The notes under the pieces: model-generated | Seen by the model: only the letters and a program-made list of their open reading frames with translations | What the model was told of the DNA's origin: nothing | Databases searched by the model: none | Made by a program: the position numbers and the translations under genes | In this document: positions 44,323 through 53,740 of the stretch, piece by piece | Numbering within the stretch: position 1 is the first letter of the stretch | How the letters are laid out: each line of letters opens with the position of its first letter | From: Aquiflexum sp041751335 | Lineage (GTDB): Bacteria > Bacteroidota > Bacteroidia > Cytophagales > Cyclobacteriaceae | Assembly: GCF_041751335.1 (NCBI RefSeq) | Contig: NZ_JBGSXS010000034.1 | Coordinates: forward strand, 1 to 60,111 | Length of the DNA stretch: 60,111 nucleotides | Direction of reading: 5' to 3'

Positions 44323-45999
44323 CTAATCCTTCGAATCTTTCTTGAACAATTCTTTTGCCATAAACTCCTGCAATTTCCCTTGGTAAAGGGCCATATCATG
44401 GTTGTAACTGGGGACAAGGGTATTTTTTTCGGGGAAACTCTCCATGTGCAGTGTCTGAGTTGGGAACGCAAAGCGAACTCCTAAACCATTGGCCAAACTG
44501 ACAATTGAAATCAAAATTTCATGTCTGCATCTCAATTCTTCGGTCCAATTGGGAACTTCGAAAAAGATATAAAACATGATGTCCTGAGAATAGGCTGAAA
44601 GGTTATTGAAATAAATATTGTAAGCGTTTTTTCTGGTATTTGGGTGATTGTCAACAATTTTTCTCAACCCTTCCACAAATACCTCAATCAATTGGGGAGG
44701 CGTATCATAGGTAATCGTCAATGTGGTATAAAATCTCCGAAAATGCCTCAGCCCATGATTGTCAATAGTAGAGTCTGCTATCTTCCCATTGGGAATATAC
44801 ATTACTGAATTTCGGAATGTTCTCACTCTTGTAGACCTAAATCCCACCTCCTCCACTGTGCCGTCTACATCTCCAGAAGTAATCCAATCGCCGACCTGAA
44901 AAGGTTTGTCTATAAAAATCATAATTGACCCAAAAAAATTCTTGATGGTATCCTGTGCTGCCAAAGCAAAAGCAAGCCCTCCGATAGAAAGCCCCGTAAG
45001 GAAGGGTACTATATCTACTTCCAAACCTTCTTTGAGTACAAACAAGGTACCCACAATGACCACAAAAGCTTTGAGGGTTTTTCTCAACAATGGAACCAAT
45101 TGGTCATCAAGTGTTGATTCAGTCTTTTCAGCTAGCTTGCCAAAATACATGGCCACTATATCCACGATTTTGTAAAATACTATGGTAATGATCAATGGTT
45201 TAGCTGCATTCAGTACTTTTAAGGCAAAAGCCACTACTTCAATAGGAAGCTGCAAAAGCCTTATGAATAGCGAAGACATCACTACAATCAGGTAAATACT
45301 TGTAACCCTTGCCACGGGCAGCAGATATTTTTCCCCGACATATCCATAGCCAAGCTTGGCCAATGCATACAGGAAACCTTTATCAAGCAACACTGTAATG
45401 ATCTTATGGGAAAGGAAAAGCAACAAAATGAGAATAAACAAGCCTGCCAATTGCCAAAAATGCAAACCTAGATAAACCTGATTCCCTAATTTGGGTAGAA
45501 AATTAAGGAGCCTATCTGTTCCAAATGGATAGGTTTCCTTATGCATCTCTTCAATCTGAGAAACTGTAAAAGCGCTGAATTTCCACTCCCCATTTCTTTT
45601 TTCTAAATATACCAAAGGAAGTTTTTTGGTATCAAAAAAAAACTTTGCCTGCTTACTATAAAGACTATCAATATAATCCGGATAATTTGGGACCTCTGAA
45701 ATCCTCACATATACCCCATTTCCATCAAAAATCTGCTTCAACTTTATTGCCAATTTTTCAGCTTCAGCTTGATTGTCAGGAGAAAGCTTTAAAGCTTCCG
45801 CAGCGGTTTTTGGATCATAATTATCTTCCCTTAGGTTATAAAAAAAACTGAGCGTAGCAGTATAGGGAGTATTTAGGCTATGGAAATCTTCAGGAACGAT
45901 TGGTATTTGATTTTCATCCAGAACTATCTGTCCAAAAACCTGTCCCGAATAAATCAACAATAAAAAAATAAGTGGAATCAAATATTTATTAATATACAT
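44323..45999 (-). CDS. MscS-family mechanosensitive channel with periplasmic N-domain
   Basis: A 558-residue inner-membrane protein. Signal-like start, then about 150 residues of periplasmic domain (VPEDFHSLNTPYTATL, DYIDSLYSKQAKFF), followed by several membrane helices. The MscS pore and beta domain read LSIGGLAFALAAQDTIKNFFGS, then FQVGDWITSGDVDGTVEEVGFRSTRVRTF and PNGKIADSTIDN. It releases solutes during osmotic downshock. A -7-like TAACTTTG (minus strand, 46028-46021) lies 22 bp upstream of the ATG. Confidence 0.93.
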   Translation of the reverse strand: MYINKYLIPLIFLLLIYSGQVFGQIVLDENQIPIVPEDFHSLNTPYTATLSFFYNLREDNYDPKTAAEALKLSPDNQAEAEKLAIKLKQIFDGNGVYVRISEVPNYPDYIDSLYSKQAKFFFDTKKLPLVYLEKRNGEWKFSAFTVSQIEEMHKETYPFGTDRLLNFLPKLGNQVYLGLHFWQLAGLFILILLLFLSHKIITVLLDKGFLYALAKLGYGYVGEKYLLPVARVTSIYLIVVMSSLFIRLLQLPIEVVAFALKVLNAAKPLIITIVFYKIVDIVAMYFGKLAEKTESTLDDQLVPLLRKTLKAFVVIVGTLFVLKEGLEVDIVPFLTGLSIGGLAFALAAQDTIKNFFGSIMIFIDKPFQVGDWITSGDVDGTVEEVGFRSTRVRTFRNSVMYIPNGKIADSTIDNHGLRHFRRFYTTLTITYDTPPQLIEVFVEGLRKIVDNHPNTRKNAYNIYFNNLSAYSQDIMFYIFFEVPNWTEELRCRHEILISIVSLANGLGVRFAFPTQTLHMESFPEKNTLVPSYNHDMALYQGKLQEFMAKELFKKDSKD

Positions 46000-46114
46000 C
46001 TCTTTTGTTCAATTTGGCGGCAAAGTTAATAATATCATTTCCATCAGGAAAATCTAAAAGAAAATTGATTTAAATTCTGACCATGCATTTAGCCTTTTAA
46101 TGGAAACCGGTAAA

Positions 46115-48835
46115 TTATATAGGAAGTCGATACTCAGAAAATTTATTGTTACTGACCACATAAATGACATATTCATTTTGTGCAGCAGAATATTTGATCT
46201 CCAGTTTTTGACTACCATCTATTGGCCTGGCTGTCAACAGATTTCCTTTGAGATCATATAGGAAAATGAATTCCTGATTCAGATCAAGGACAACAAATAT
46301 GTTCTTGTCTGCTCCGAAGGAAAAAAACTGGAATTGGATATTATCTGAAAAGATATTCTTTGAAAACAATAGATTATTATCCGAGTCATAAACTGAAATT
46401 TTGTTGTATTCATGGACAGCATAGACATACCTGTCATCTTTTTGATCCTTGATCAGATGAAACTCAGTTTCCCTATCAGGTCTCAAAAGCTGATTTCTAT
46501 AGGTAATTTCCCCTAAAAAATTCGCCATCACAACTTCACCGGTCTGGGTAACCGTCACCAAACGTGTTTCTTTGGCACTTCCTCTTTCCAACAAAACATA
46601 ATCAGTTGCCAGATTTTCTCCTAACCTTATCGGACTTCCCAGTTCGGCATCCCCCTTTCTATTGAAAAGATACAATTCCCCGGAATTAGCCAAAGCCAAC
46701 ATTCTGTCACCTATTCCTGCAATCCTATGGTGAGTGGGTTTAACGGAAAGTGGGGCGTTGATTTTTTTTCCATCCCATCCCTCCAATACTTTTCCTGATT
46801 GATCTGACAAATACAAATCTCCCTCCATCGTGCTGATGAAGAACCTGTAATCCCGGCTATTGTCATAGTCCAATAAGTTAAGATGAGAAATTCTACCATG
46901 AGAAAATCTGATCGGGAAATCAGGAAGCAGATTCCCAAACCTATCTATTGCATAGATAAAATTCTTTGTGGCAAAAAGCAGTTGGAGTTTGTTGTTTTTA
47001 TAATAATCGAACTGGAATATTTCAGAAATCACAGGGCCGTCGAGTTCATAAGAAAACACGAAATCCCCTTCATTTGTGATCAGGTGAATCCTGTTTTGCT
47101 CATCCTGAACTACAAATTCAAGACTTTTGTCATTAAAATTCTGAATACTTTGTGGTCCAAATATCAGTTTATCCTCAAAAGTGACGGAGGAGTTTTCCAT
47201 CAAGATCACTTGCTGGTCTAGTTTTGGTTGTGAGAGATTGTAAGACAATTCCAATCTGACGGTAAGTTGATTATCAGATTTGGCCAGTTTTAAATACGTT
47301 TTATCTATTGCTTGAAATTGTGGGGAATATTTTTGAAAAAAAGATTTCCAATTTGGGGAGCTTGCGTCAAGGATATTTGGCCAAAAACGGGGGATATCCA
47401 GGACAAAATTATAAGCAGAACCGGATGAAAGATCTTCCAAGGTCTTTTTATGTTTCAGGGACTTACTCCATACATTGTCATTGCCGATATCATCGATGAC
47501 TATTTTTATTGCTTTGATGCTATTCCCCAAAACAAGAACATCTCCAAACGATGCCAAATAGGTATTGTCGAAACCTAAAAAATTTCCATTAAATAAATGC
47601 GCCGGAAATTCTTTGGTAGTAATAATTAGAATATCTTTTCCTCTATAACTATCTGTAAATCTGGATACAGCCCCATCGATTTCAGAACCAAAAGCGAATT
47701 TTTTCAACAAATCTATTTGCCGAAGCGAATCTTTGGACCTGAGAAAAAGCAATTTATCCTGCGGTTCTTGATTCAATTTCTCCAAATACACCATACCTAG
47801 ATGTCCAGTTAGGTTATCTAAAAATCCTTCATTTATGAGTAAGTTATCAATTTCACCCATAACTGTGCTTTTGAATGTAAATTCTGTTTCCAGCAAATTG
47901 GAAATCTGATGAATATCCTCTAACTGGTATTGAAAATAAGCTGCCGTTCTATTGGAAATAAAGTCTTTGAAGGATGTAATGGCGGCTTGAGGATTAACTG
48001 AGAATCCTATGTTGGGTTTTTCTCCAAGTATCGCCAATCCCTCCAGTAAAATCTGACTTTTGGTAAACTTCAGTTCAAGATTTGCTGAAATCTTATTATG
48101 GAAAAAATCATCCAAACCTGAATGATTGGGTCCCCTGGTAACTACTTTGACAAAATTGCTCAAACCATCGCTCCCAAGTCTGAGTACACCCAGATCATGA
48201 GGTGTGGGCAGAGCTTTGATCAGATCTTTATGCTTTTCTTTGAATCCGCCCAAAGCATCATTCTGGGAATGTCTGATCGCATCTTCGACCAAGAATGAAG
48301 TAAAACTTAAAATCTGCAGATTCCCTACACTTGCATAGGTCAGTTCCTTATCATTTTCCTTATCTCTATATTCCTTGACAAGGACACTACTATAATTCCT
48401 GGAGGAAATGGAAACTGACGCTTTCAAATTTTTTTCAAGTTGGCTGACCAATCCAAAATCTGCATCGGGTGGCAAAGCGAGAATAAACAAAAAATCGAAT
48501 TCCTCTTTTCCAACAGGATGTAATGAAATCGAAAACTGATTTCCCTTGAGGTATCTCTCAAGATTTCCGGACTTTCCTACAAGACTATCCAAAACCAAAA
48601 GACTATTCTCTGCCTGCTGAAGCGCTGGAATACCTGACAATTTGCCCCAAATCGGTTGGGTGACCATTTGATTCCAAGCCATGACTGCCTGGTAAGTTTC
48701 AAAAACCAAAACAGCATCCGCAGATACCAACTCAAGAGCATTCCTTGTTTTTTCCTGGAAAAAAATTTTATAGGCAAAAAATCCCCCAATTCCGAATACA
48801 AGCAAAATGAGAAGAGCAATTATAATTTTTTTCAC
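46115..48835 (-). CDS. Large membrane-anchored protein with C-terminal beta-propeller
   Basis: A protein of about 906 residues if it starts at GTG 48835, giving MKKIIIALLILLVFGIGGFF, a single anchor helix with the rest in the periplasm. An upstream TTG would place 18 extra codons inside the mdh terminator, so GTG is preferred. Residues 40-560 show a DUF3352-like pattern (NALELVSADAVLVFETYQ, FSISLHP, FVVKGLAL-like strands). From about 600 repeated strands of the type LLFATKNFIYAIDRFGN, RFFISTMEGDLYLSDQSG and MLALANSGELYLFNRKG suggest a six- or seven-bladed propeller. Function unknown; perhaps envelope scaffolding. Confidence 0.65.
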   Translation of the reverse strand: MKKIIIALLILLVFGIGGFFAYKIFFQEKTRNALELVSADAVLVFETYQAVMAWNQMVTQPIWGKLSGIPALQQAENSLLVLDSLVGKSGNLERYLKGNQFSISLHPVGKEEFDFLFILALPPDADFGLVSQLEKNLKASVSISSRNYSSVLVKEYRDKENDKELTYASVGNLQILSFTSFLVEDAIRHSQNDALGGFKEKHKDLIKALPTPHDLGVLRLGSDGLSNFVKVVTRGPNHSGLDDFFHNKISANLELKFTKSQILLEGLAILGEKPNIGFSVNPQAAITSFKDFISNRTAAYFQYQLEDIHQISNLLETEFTFKSTVMGEIDNLLINEGFLDNLTGHLGMVYLEKLNQEPQDKLLFLRSKDSLRQIDLLKKFAFGSEIDGAVSRFTDSYRGKDILIITTKEFPAHLFNGNFLGFDNTYLASFGDVLVLGNSIKAIKIVIDDIGNDNVWSKSLKHKKTLEDLSSGSAYNFVLDIPRFWPNILDASSPNWKSFFQKYSPQFQAIDKTYLKLAKSDNQLTVRLELSYNLSQPKLDQQVILMENSSVTFEDKLIFGPQSIQNFNDKSLEFVVQDEQNRIHLITNEGDFVFSYELDGPVISEIFQFDYYKNNKLQLLFATKNFIYAIDRFGNLLPDFPIRFSHGRISHLNLLDYDNSRDYRFFISTMEGDLYLSDQSGKVLEGWDGKKINAPLSVKPTHHRIAGIGDRMLALANSGELYLFNRKGDAELGSPIRLGENLATDYVLLERGSAKETRLVTVTQTGEVVMANFLGEITYRNQLLRPDRETEFHLIKDQKDDRYVYAVHEYNKISVYDSDNNLLFSKNIFSDNIQFQFFSFGADKNIFVVLDLNQEFIFLYDLKGNLLTARPIDGSQKLEIKYSAAQNEYVIYVVSNNKFSEYRLPI

Positions 48836-48881
48836 TTTCAAATGGGATAGTGGCGGGGTGGGATCAAAACTGAATAGACAA

Positions 48882-48916
48882 AAAAACAAAAAATCCCGAT
48901 ATAAAACCGGGATTTT
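48882..48916 (-). terminator. Terminator of mdh
   Basis: AAAATCCCG (48890-48898) pairs with CGGGATTTT (48908-48916); on the minus strand it is followed by TTTTTTGTTTTTTTG. It lies 20 bp beyond the mdh stop and helps place the next gene's start. Confidence 0.85.
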
Positions 48917-48936
48917 GATTATAATCGTTTAGAATT

Positions 48937-49875
48937 TTACTTGCTGGAGATTTTATCCAATACACTCATCACCTCTTTGACATGTCCTCTGGAAACTTCC
49001 ATTAATGCCTTTTCCGCTGAATTGAGATCAAGCTCCAACACTTTTTCAACCCCATTTCTACCTAATATCACAGGGACCCCAAGATAACAATCATCAATTC
49101 CATACTCGCCATCCAACTTAATACAAACAGGGAATACCCTTCTTTGGTTTTTCAAAATGGATTCAACCATTTGTGCGGCCGCTGCACCAGGTGCATACCA
49201 TGCAGAAGTACCCATTAGTTTCACCAATTCCCCACCACCAAACTTCGTTCTTTCGATTATAGCATCCAGTTTGTCCGCATCTATCAGTTCAGTTACCGGA
49301 ATACCGGCAACAGTGGTATATCTAGGTAGTGGAACCATGGTATCACCATGGCCACCCATGAGGATTGCCTGGATTTCCTTGGAGGAAATATTAAGTTCTT
49401 CTGCAATAAATGCTCTGTATCTAGCTGTATCAAGTATTCCGGCCATTCCAAGTACTTTTGTTCTTGAAAACTTAGAAGTGATATGAGCCTGATATGTCAT
49501 CACATCTAGGGGGTTTGAAACTACTATGATAATGGCATTTGGTGAATGTTTCACCACATTTTCTGTAACTGACTTCACGATACCTGCATTGGTCTCAATA
49601 AGATCGTCACGGGTCATACCTGGCTTCCTTGGCAAGCCTGAGGTGATGACTACTACATCTGAATTTGCGGTTTTACTGTAATCATTAGTACTCCCAATTG
49701 TCCTGCTATCGTATTGATTGATTGGAGCTTTTTGCCAAATATCCAAAGCTTTACCTTCGGCTATACCTTCTTTGATATCAATCAATACAATTTCTTCCGC
49801 AATCTCTCTGTAAGCCAATACATCTGCGCATGTAGCACCTACATTTCCGGCACCTACTACTGTTACTTTTGTCAT
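48937..49875 (-). CDS. mdh: Malate dehydrogenase
   Basis: A 312-residue cytoplasmic enzyme that converts malate to oxaloacetate with NAD. The N-terminus TKVTVVGAGNVGAT is the NAD-binding loop, LIDIKEGIAEGKA ends with the Asp that selects NAD, SGLPRKPGMTRDDL carries the substrate Arg residues that define malate over lactate, VVSNPLDVMTY and GGHGDTMVPL (active-site His) follow. It is of the LDH-like MDH type used by many Bacteroidota. Start ATG 49875. Confidence 0.96.
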   Translation of the reverse strand: MTKVTVVGAGNVGATCADVLAYREIAEEIVLIDIKEGIAEGKALDIWQKAPINQYDSRTIGSTNDYSKTANSDVVVITSGLPRKPGMTRDDLIETNAGIVKSVTENVVKHSPNAIIIVVSNPLDVMTYQAHITSKFSRTKVLGMAGILDTARYRAFIAEELNISSKEIQAILMGGHGDTMVPLPRYTTVAGIPVTELIDADKLDAIIERTKFGGGELVKLMGTSAWYAPGAAAAQMVESILKNQRRVFPVCIKLDGEYGIDDCYLGVPVILGRNGVEKVLELDLNSAEKALMEVSRGHVKEVMSVLDKISSK

Positions 49876-50039
49876 AATTATATGATTATTTTAAGTTTTA
49901 TATTTTGATTTCAAAGTGGCGCTAAGTTATTAAACAAAGCCTGTTTTATAAAGCAATCCCAGTGATTACTTCATTGAGTGCCCCCAAGTATTTGCTAATC
50001 GGTATAGATAAATAGATAAAGAAATAATTTATTTAAAAA

Positions 50040-50567
50040 TCATCTTGTTGAAGTGTCAAACATCTCTCCCAAATTAAAGAAACCGAATGAACTTTTGTAA
50101 GACTTAAACAATCTTATATTGTTTTCATTATAAAATTCGGCAAGTGAAGTCATCATCTTTGCCGTGATTTTGGGATTATTATCAAAAATTTCATGAATAG
50201 CAAAATGAGGGATTACAAGTAACTCTGACTGTTCTGAATAGACCACCGCTGTATAAATCCTTTTGGTATTCTCCAGCAAAGAGTTCTCTCCAAAAGCTTC
50301 CATTTTTCTCACTTCTTTTATTACCTCAAAATCATCTTTAATATCCAGCGTCAAGTTAACAAGACCTGATTTGACCACGTAGAAAGCATGGCTAGGATCA
50401 CCCCTGAAAAATATCACCTCATCTTTAACATATTTCCTGTAATGGATAGCTGATAGAAAGCGCGCCATTTCAGAGTTTTTTAGTTTTTCAAAAAATCTGA
50501 TTTGTGAAAGGAATTGGAAAGTCTCCAAGTCTGATGAACTAAATGTCTTTGAAAAAGGATTAATCAT
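50040..50567 (-). CDS. Cyclic-nucleotide-binding-domain protein lacking a DNA-binding domain
   Basis: A 175-residue protein. Residues 20-130 form a cNMP-binding jelly roll: VIFFRGDPSHAFYVVKSGLVNL and MEAFGENSLLENTKRIYTAVV. The phosphate-cassette Arg/Glu pattern is only partly kept (FGENSLLENTKR). A Crp/Fnr regulator would have a further 70-residue helix-turn-helix; here only about 40 residues of helix remain, so it cannot bind DNA in the usual way. Its start overlaps the tilS stop by ATGA (50564-50567), so they are made together. Confidence 0.8.
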   Translation of the reverse strand: MINPFSKTFSSSDLETFQFLSQIRFFEKLKNSEMARFLSAIHYRKYVKDEVIFFRGDPSHAFYVVKSGLVNLTLDIKDDFEVIKEVRKMEAFGENSLLENTKRIYTAVVYSEQSELLVIPHFAIHEIFDNNPKITAKMMTSLAEFYNENNIRLFKSYKSSFGFFNLGEMFDTSTR

Positions 50568-51886
50568 GATGTTACTTTTTTAAAATACAAAACCTTTTTG
50601 GTGGATGGGGTGCATTTGAAATGATCCCCGATCCGGAAACCTATCAACCATGCTATCTCATCACCTGAGAGTAGAACCAACACCTGCTTTTTTTTGATCA
50701 TCGGCACCTTCAAATCTACTAATAAATCACTGATTTTTTTATCTTTATCCATTCCCAATGGCACCATCCTGTCTCCTTGTTCCCATTTTCTGACAGTTAG
50801 TGGGAATTTAAGTTTCTCAAAATCCAGCATGGCATTTTCCGTAGATTTCTCAATTTCAAAATCAGTCCCCAATTTCAGGATATCAAACTTCTTTGATCTG
50901 AGGTTCAATTCTATATCATAGATTTTTACTTTTAAAGGTTCCCATTCGAAATCATTTTTTCCAAGAATGAAAAAGTCCCTGTCCAAATTCAACATATAGT
51001 CCCCTGCATAAAATGTTTTTCCCGGTTCTCCAATTTCGACTGATTTTATTACATCCTCCACATCAAAATATGAAAAGCCAAAATCCCGTAACCAATAATA
51101 CAACATCGATTGCCTACCTGACAAATTCTTTATGCTGACAATTTCGAGATATTGATATCCTCCTTCCAAACGAACATGTTGATCTCTCCACAATCCAAAT
51201 AGATCAAAAAAAGCTTTTCCAGTATCCTTCAATCTTTTAAAACTCATTTCAAGTACCTGAAGACCGTTGGGAAAATCCTCACTTAATGTAGGCAAAACTC
51301 GGTTTCGCAATAGATTTCTTTTATAATCATTCGTATCATTACTGCTGTCATTTCTCCAAGCAAACCCGTTTTCCTCCATAAATGTCCTGATCTGAGACCT
51401 TGAAAAAGGCAGTAAGGGCCTGATTATTATCCCTCTTTTTTCCGCCATTCCATATAATCCTTCTATCCCCGTCCCCCTCAATAGGTTGAGAAAAATGGTC
51501 TCTATCTGATCCTCAAATTGGTGTGCCACCAAAACACCTTCGTATCCGTTTTCTTTGGTCACCTCCTCAAACCAATTATACCTAAAATCCCTTGCTGCCA
51601 TCTGAGTGGATTTTCCAGTTGATTTCAAAAATTCTTTATTGGTTTTGGTCACAAATAGGGGAACCTTCCATTGGGCCGCAATATTTCTCACGAAGGCTTC
51701 ATCTCCATCACTTTCCTTTCCTCTCAGTTGAAAATTAACATGTCCCAAGGAAAAATTGATACCCAATTCATGCAGTAAGTGCCCCAAACAAACGCTGTCA
51801 ATTCCCCCGCTAATTGCCAAAAGGTACGTTTTATTTAAATCCAAAAGATTTTTCGAACGTATATGAATTTTAAAAAGGTCTTTCAT
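50564..51886 (-). CDS. tilS: tRNA(Ile)-lysidine synthetase
   Basis: A 440-residue essential enzyme that changes C34 of tRNA-Ile(CAU) to lysidine. The PP-loop motif AISGGIDSVCLGHLL is at residues 24-38, followed by GHVNFQLRGKESDGDE, VAHQFEDQIETIFLNLLRGTG and a C-terminal substrate-binding part with WEQGDRMVPLGM. Length is normal. ATG 51886. It is divergent from the OstA-like gene with a 10-bp inverted repeat between them. Confidence 0.95.
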   Translation of the reverse strand: MKDLFKIHIRSKNLLDLNKTYLLAISGGIDSVCLGHLLHELGINFSLGHVNFQLRGKESDGDEAFVRNIAAQWKVPLFVTKTNKEFLKSTGKSTQMAARDFRYNWFEEVTKENGYEGVLVAHQFEDQIETIFLNLLRGTGIEGLYGMAEKRGIIIRPLLPFSRSQIRTFMEENGFAWRNDSSNDTNDYKRNLLRNRVLPTLSEDFPNGLQVLEMSFKRLKDTGKAFFDLFGLWRDQHVRLEGGYQYLEIVSIKNLSGRQSMLYYWLRDFGFSYFDVEDVIKSVEIGEPGKTFYAGDYMLNLDRDFFILGKNDFEWEPLKVKIYDIELNLRSKKFDILKLGTDFEIEKSTENAMLDFEKLKFPLTVRKWEQGDRMVPLGMDKDKKISDLLVDLKVPMIKKKQVLVLLSGDEIAWLIGFRIGDHFKCTPSTKKVLYFKKVTS

Positions 51887-51887
51887 A

Positions 51888-51910
51888 AATCAAAAATACC
51901 ATTTTTGATT
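51888..51910. promoter_or_regulatory. Perfect inverted repeat between tilS and the OstA-like gene
   Basis: AATCAAAAAT and ATTTTTGATT, 10-bp arms with an ACC spacer, begin two bases from the tilS ATG. A -7 match TAATTTTG (51910-51917) for the OstA-like gene overlaps its right end. It could be an operator for both genes or a leader hairpin. Confidence 0.5.
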
Positions 51911-51935
51911 AATTTTGGGATCGATTTCAAACCAA

Positions 51936-53552
51936 ATGATCAAAAACATCTATTTTCTAGTCACCCTTATTTTTCTGCTTTTTGTACAAGCCTCCCAAGC
52001 TCAGAATACGTTGGAAATCCAACAGGCTGACCTCCTTCAGGGTGCCGGAGGTTTTGAGAGACTCCTCCATAATGTGAGAATGAAGCACCAAAATTCTCTA
52101 ATTTATTGTGATTCTGCTCATTTCTACCGAAATGAAAACAAAGCCATACTCTATGGAAACGTAAGGATTGTTGATCAAAATGATCCGATTACTACCAATA
52201 GTAGGTATGCTGAGTATGACGGAAATACCAAGATCGCCAAACTCAGAAATAAGGTAGTTTTTAAAAATGAATCAACGACGCTATACACAGAATTTCTGGA
52301 TTATGATCGGACAACCGGTATAGCAAATTATTTCAACGACGGCAAAGTCGTGGACAGTACCAATGTTCTTACCAGTAAAAACGGAGTTTACGAAACATCT
52401 ATTGAGAAAATCACTTTTACAGAGGACGTGATTCTTGTAAACCCAGACTACACTCTAAGAACAAACTTTTTGATCTACAGGACAGTTCCCAAAACATCAG
52501 AAACGGTAGGTGTCACCAATATCATTTCAAAAGAAGGCGACAAGCTTAACGCACAAAAAGGAAGCTTTTATGATACAGAGAATAAGATTTTCAGGTTTTA
52601 CGATGGAGATGTTGAGACTGAAACCAGTAAAGTATATGCAGAAACCCTTTTTTATGATGAAAACCAAAAGTATTACGAAGGAAAAATCAATGTCAGTGTT
52701 TTAAATAAAGAAAGGGAAATAGAGATATTTGGTGAAGAGGGGAAATATTGGGAAGACCGGAAATACAGCCTTGTATACGGAAATGCGTTGGTCCAGAAAT
52801 ATTTTGAGGCAGACACCATGTATATGATAGCCGACACACTTATTTCCCAAGACAGCGAAAAGGCAGAAGGAAGGCATTTGTTGGCTTTTAACAATGTCCG
52901 TTTGATTAAATCTAGCCTACATGGACGCTCAGATTCCTTGGCTTACATTTATGCTGATTCCACAATCCATCTTTATCAGGATCCGATCCTTTGGGATAAC
53001 AAAAGTCAAATTTCAGCAGACAGCATCAGGTTTTTGATAGCCAATGAAGAAATTGACCGGGTATATCTCAATCAGAAAGCCTTTACGATCACCCGGGACA
53101 CTATTGGAAATTTCAATCAAATGAAAGGCCGGAAAATGACTGGTTATTTTAAAGAACAGAAAATGAGTAAGCTTCACATACAGGGGAATGGTGAATCCAT
53201 CTATTTTGATCTCATAGGTGATTCAACACTTCGAGGGATGAACAAAATGCTCTGTGCCAACATCATTATGTTTTTTGACAATGGAAACTTGGTTAAAACC
53301 AATTGGCTTGTAAAACCGGAAGGATCCTTCAAACCTCCCCATATGTTGGAAGATGACGAGCGGGAATTGGAAGGGTTTAAATGGAGAGAAAGTGAAAAAC
53401 CGAGTATGGAAGTGATTTTTTCATGGAGAACACCCAGAAAAAGAGAAGAAAATCAATTTAATTTTTTTAATGAGCCAGAGGCTATAGTGCCCTACCCCAA
53501 AGAGGAAGAAATACAAAAATTAATAAAGGAAAAACTTAAATCAGGGGAGTAA
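51936..53552 (+). CDS. OstA-like / LptD N-terminal-type protein
   Basis: A 538-residue protein from ATG 51936, signal peptide ending near ASQAQ. It contains OstA/LptA-type jelly-roll strands: TLEIQQADLLQGAGG, KAILYGNVRIVD, AKLRNKVVFKNE, ITFTEDVILVNP and KAEGRHLLAFNNVRL, with the sequence repeating each time as a beta pair. These domains carry lipopolysaccharide across the periplasm, and this Bacteroidota form lacks the LptD barrel. I chose 51936 rather than the longer frame because it gives a clean signal peptide. The C-terminus is charged (KEEEIQKLIKEKL). Confidence 0.82.
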   Translation: MIKNIYFLVTLIFLLFVQASQAQNTLEIQQADLLQGAGGFERLLHNVRMKHQNSLIYCDSAHFYRNENKAILYGNVRIVDQNDPITTNSRYAEYDGNTKIAKLRNKVVFKNESTTLYTEFLDYDRTTGIANYFNDGKVVDSTNVLTSKNGVYETSIEKITFTEDVILVNPDYTLRTNFLIYRTVPKTSETVGVTNIISKEGDKLNAQKGSFYDTENKIFRFYDGDVETETSKVYAETLFYDENQKYYEGKINVSVLNKEREIEIFGEEGKYWEDRKYSLVYGNALVQKYFEADTMYMIADTLISQDSEKAEGRHLLAFNNVRLIKSSLHGRSDSLAYIYADSTIHLYQDPILWDNKSQISADSIRFLIANEEIDRVYLNQKAFTITRDTIGNFNQMKGRKMTGYFKEQKMSKLHIQGNGESIYFDLIGDSTLRGMNKMLCANIIMFFDNGNLVKTNWLVKPEGSFKPPHMLEDDERELEGFKWRESEKPSMEVIFSWRTPRKREENQFNFFNEPEAIVPYPKEEEIQKLIKEKLKSGE

Positions 53553-53624
53553 CCTTTGGATAATTAACTATACGGTAAAATTAAAATCTCTAACAACGGA
53601 GACACATAAAAAAAATTTCATAAA

Positions 53625-53642
53625 GGTTAACAAATTTTAACC
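53625..53642 (+). promoter_or_regulatory. Inverted repeat upstream of the T9SS cargo gene
   Basis: GGTTAA and TTAACC (6-bp arms, CAAATT spacer), 99 bp before the ATG at 53741. A possible regulator site; no matched -7 box is close. Confidence 0.3.
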
Positions 53643-53740
53643 GCGAATGTGTTAATAGTTCAAACCTATTTGGTATTTTTATACGTACAAAAGAATGAAT
53701 TGCATCAAAACAGTTATCGGCCTATTGAAAAAAAATTTAC

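Noticed and set aside
48836..48889. TTG start giving a longer large propeller protein
   Set aside because: The extra codons overlap the mdh terminator and do not resemble a signal sequence.
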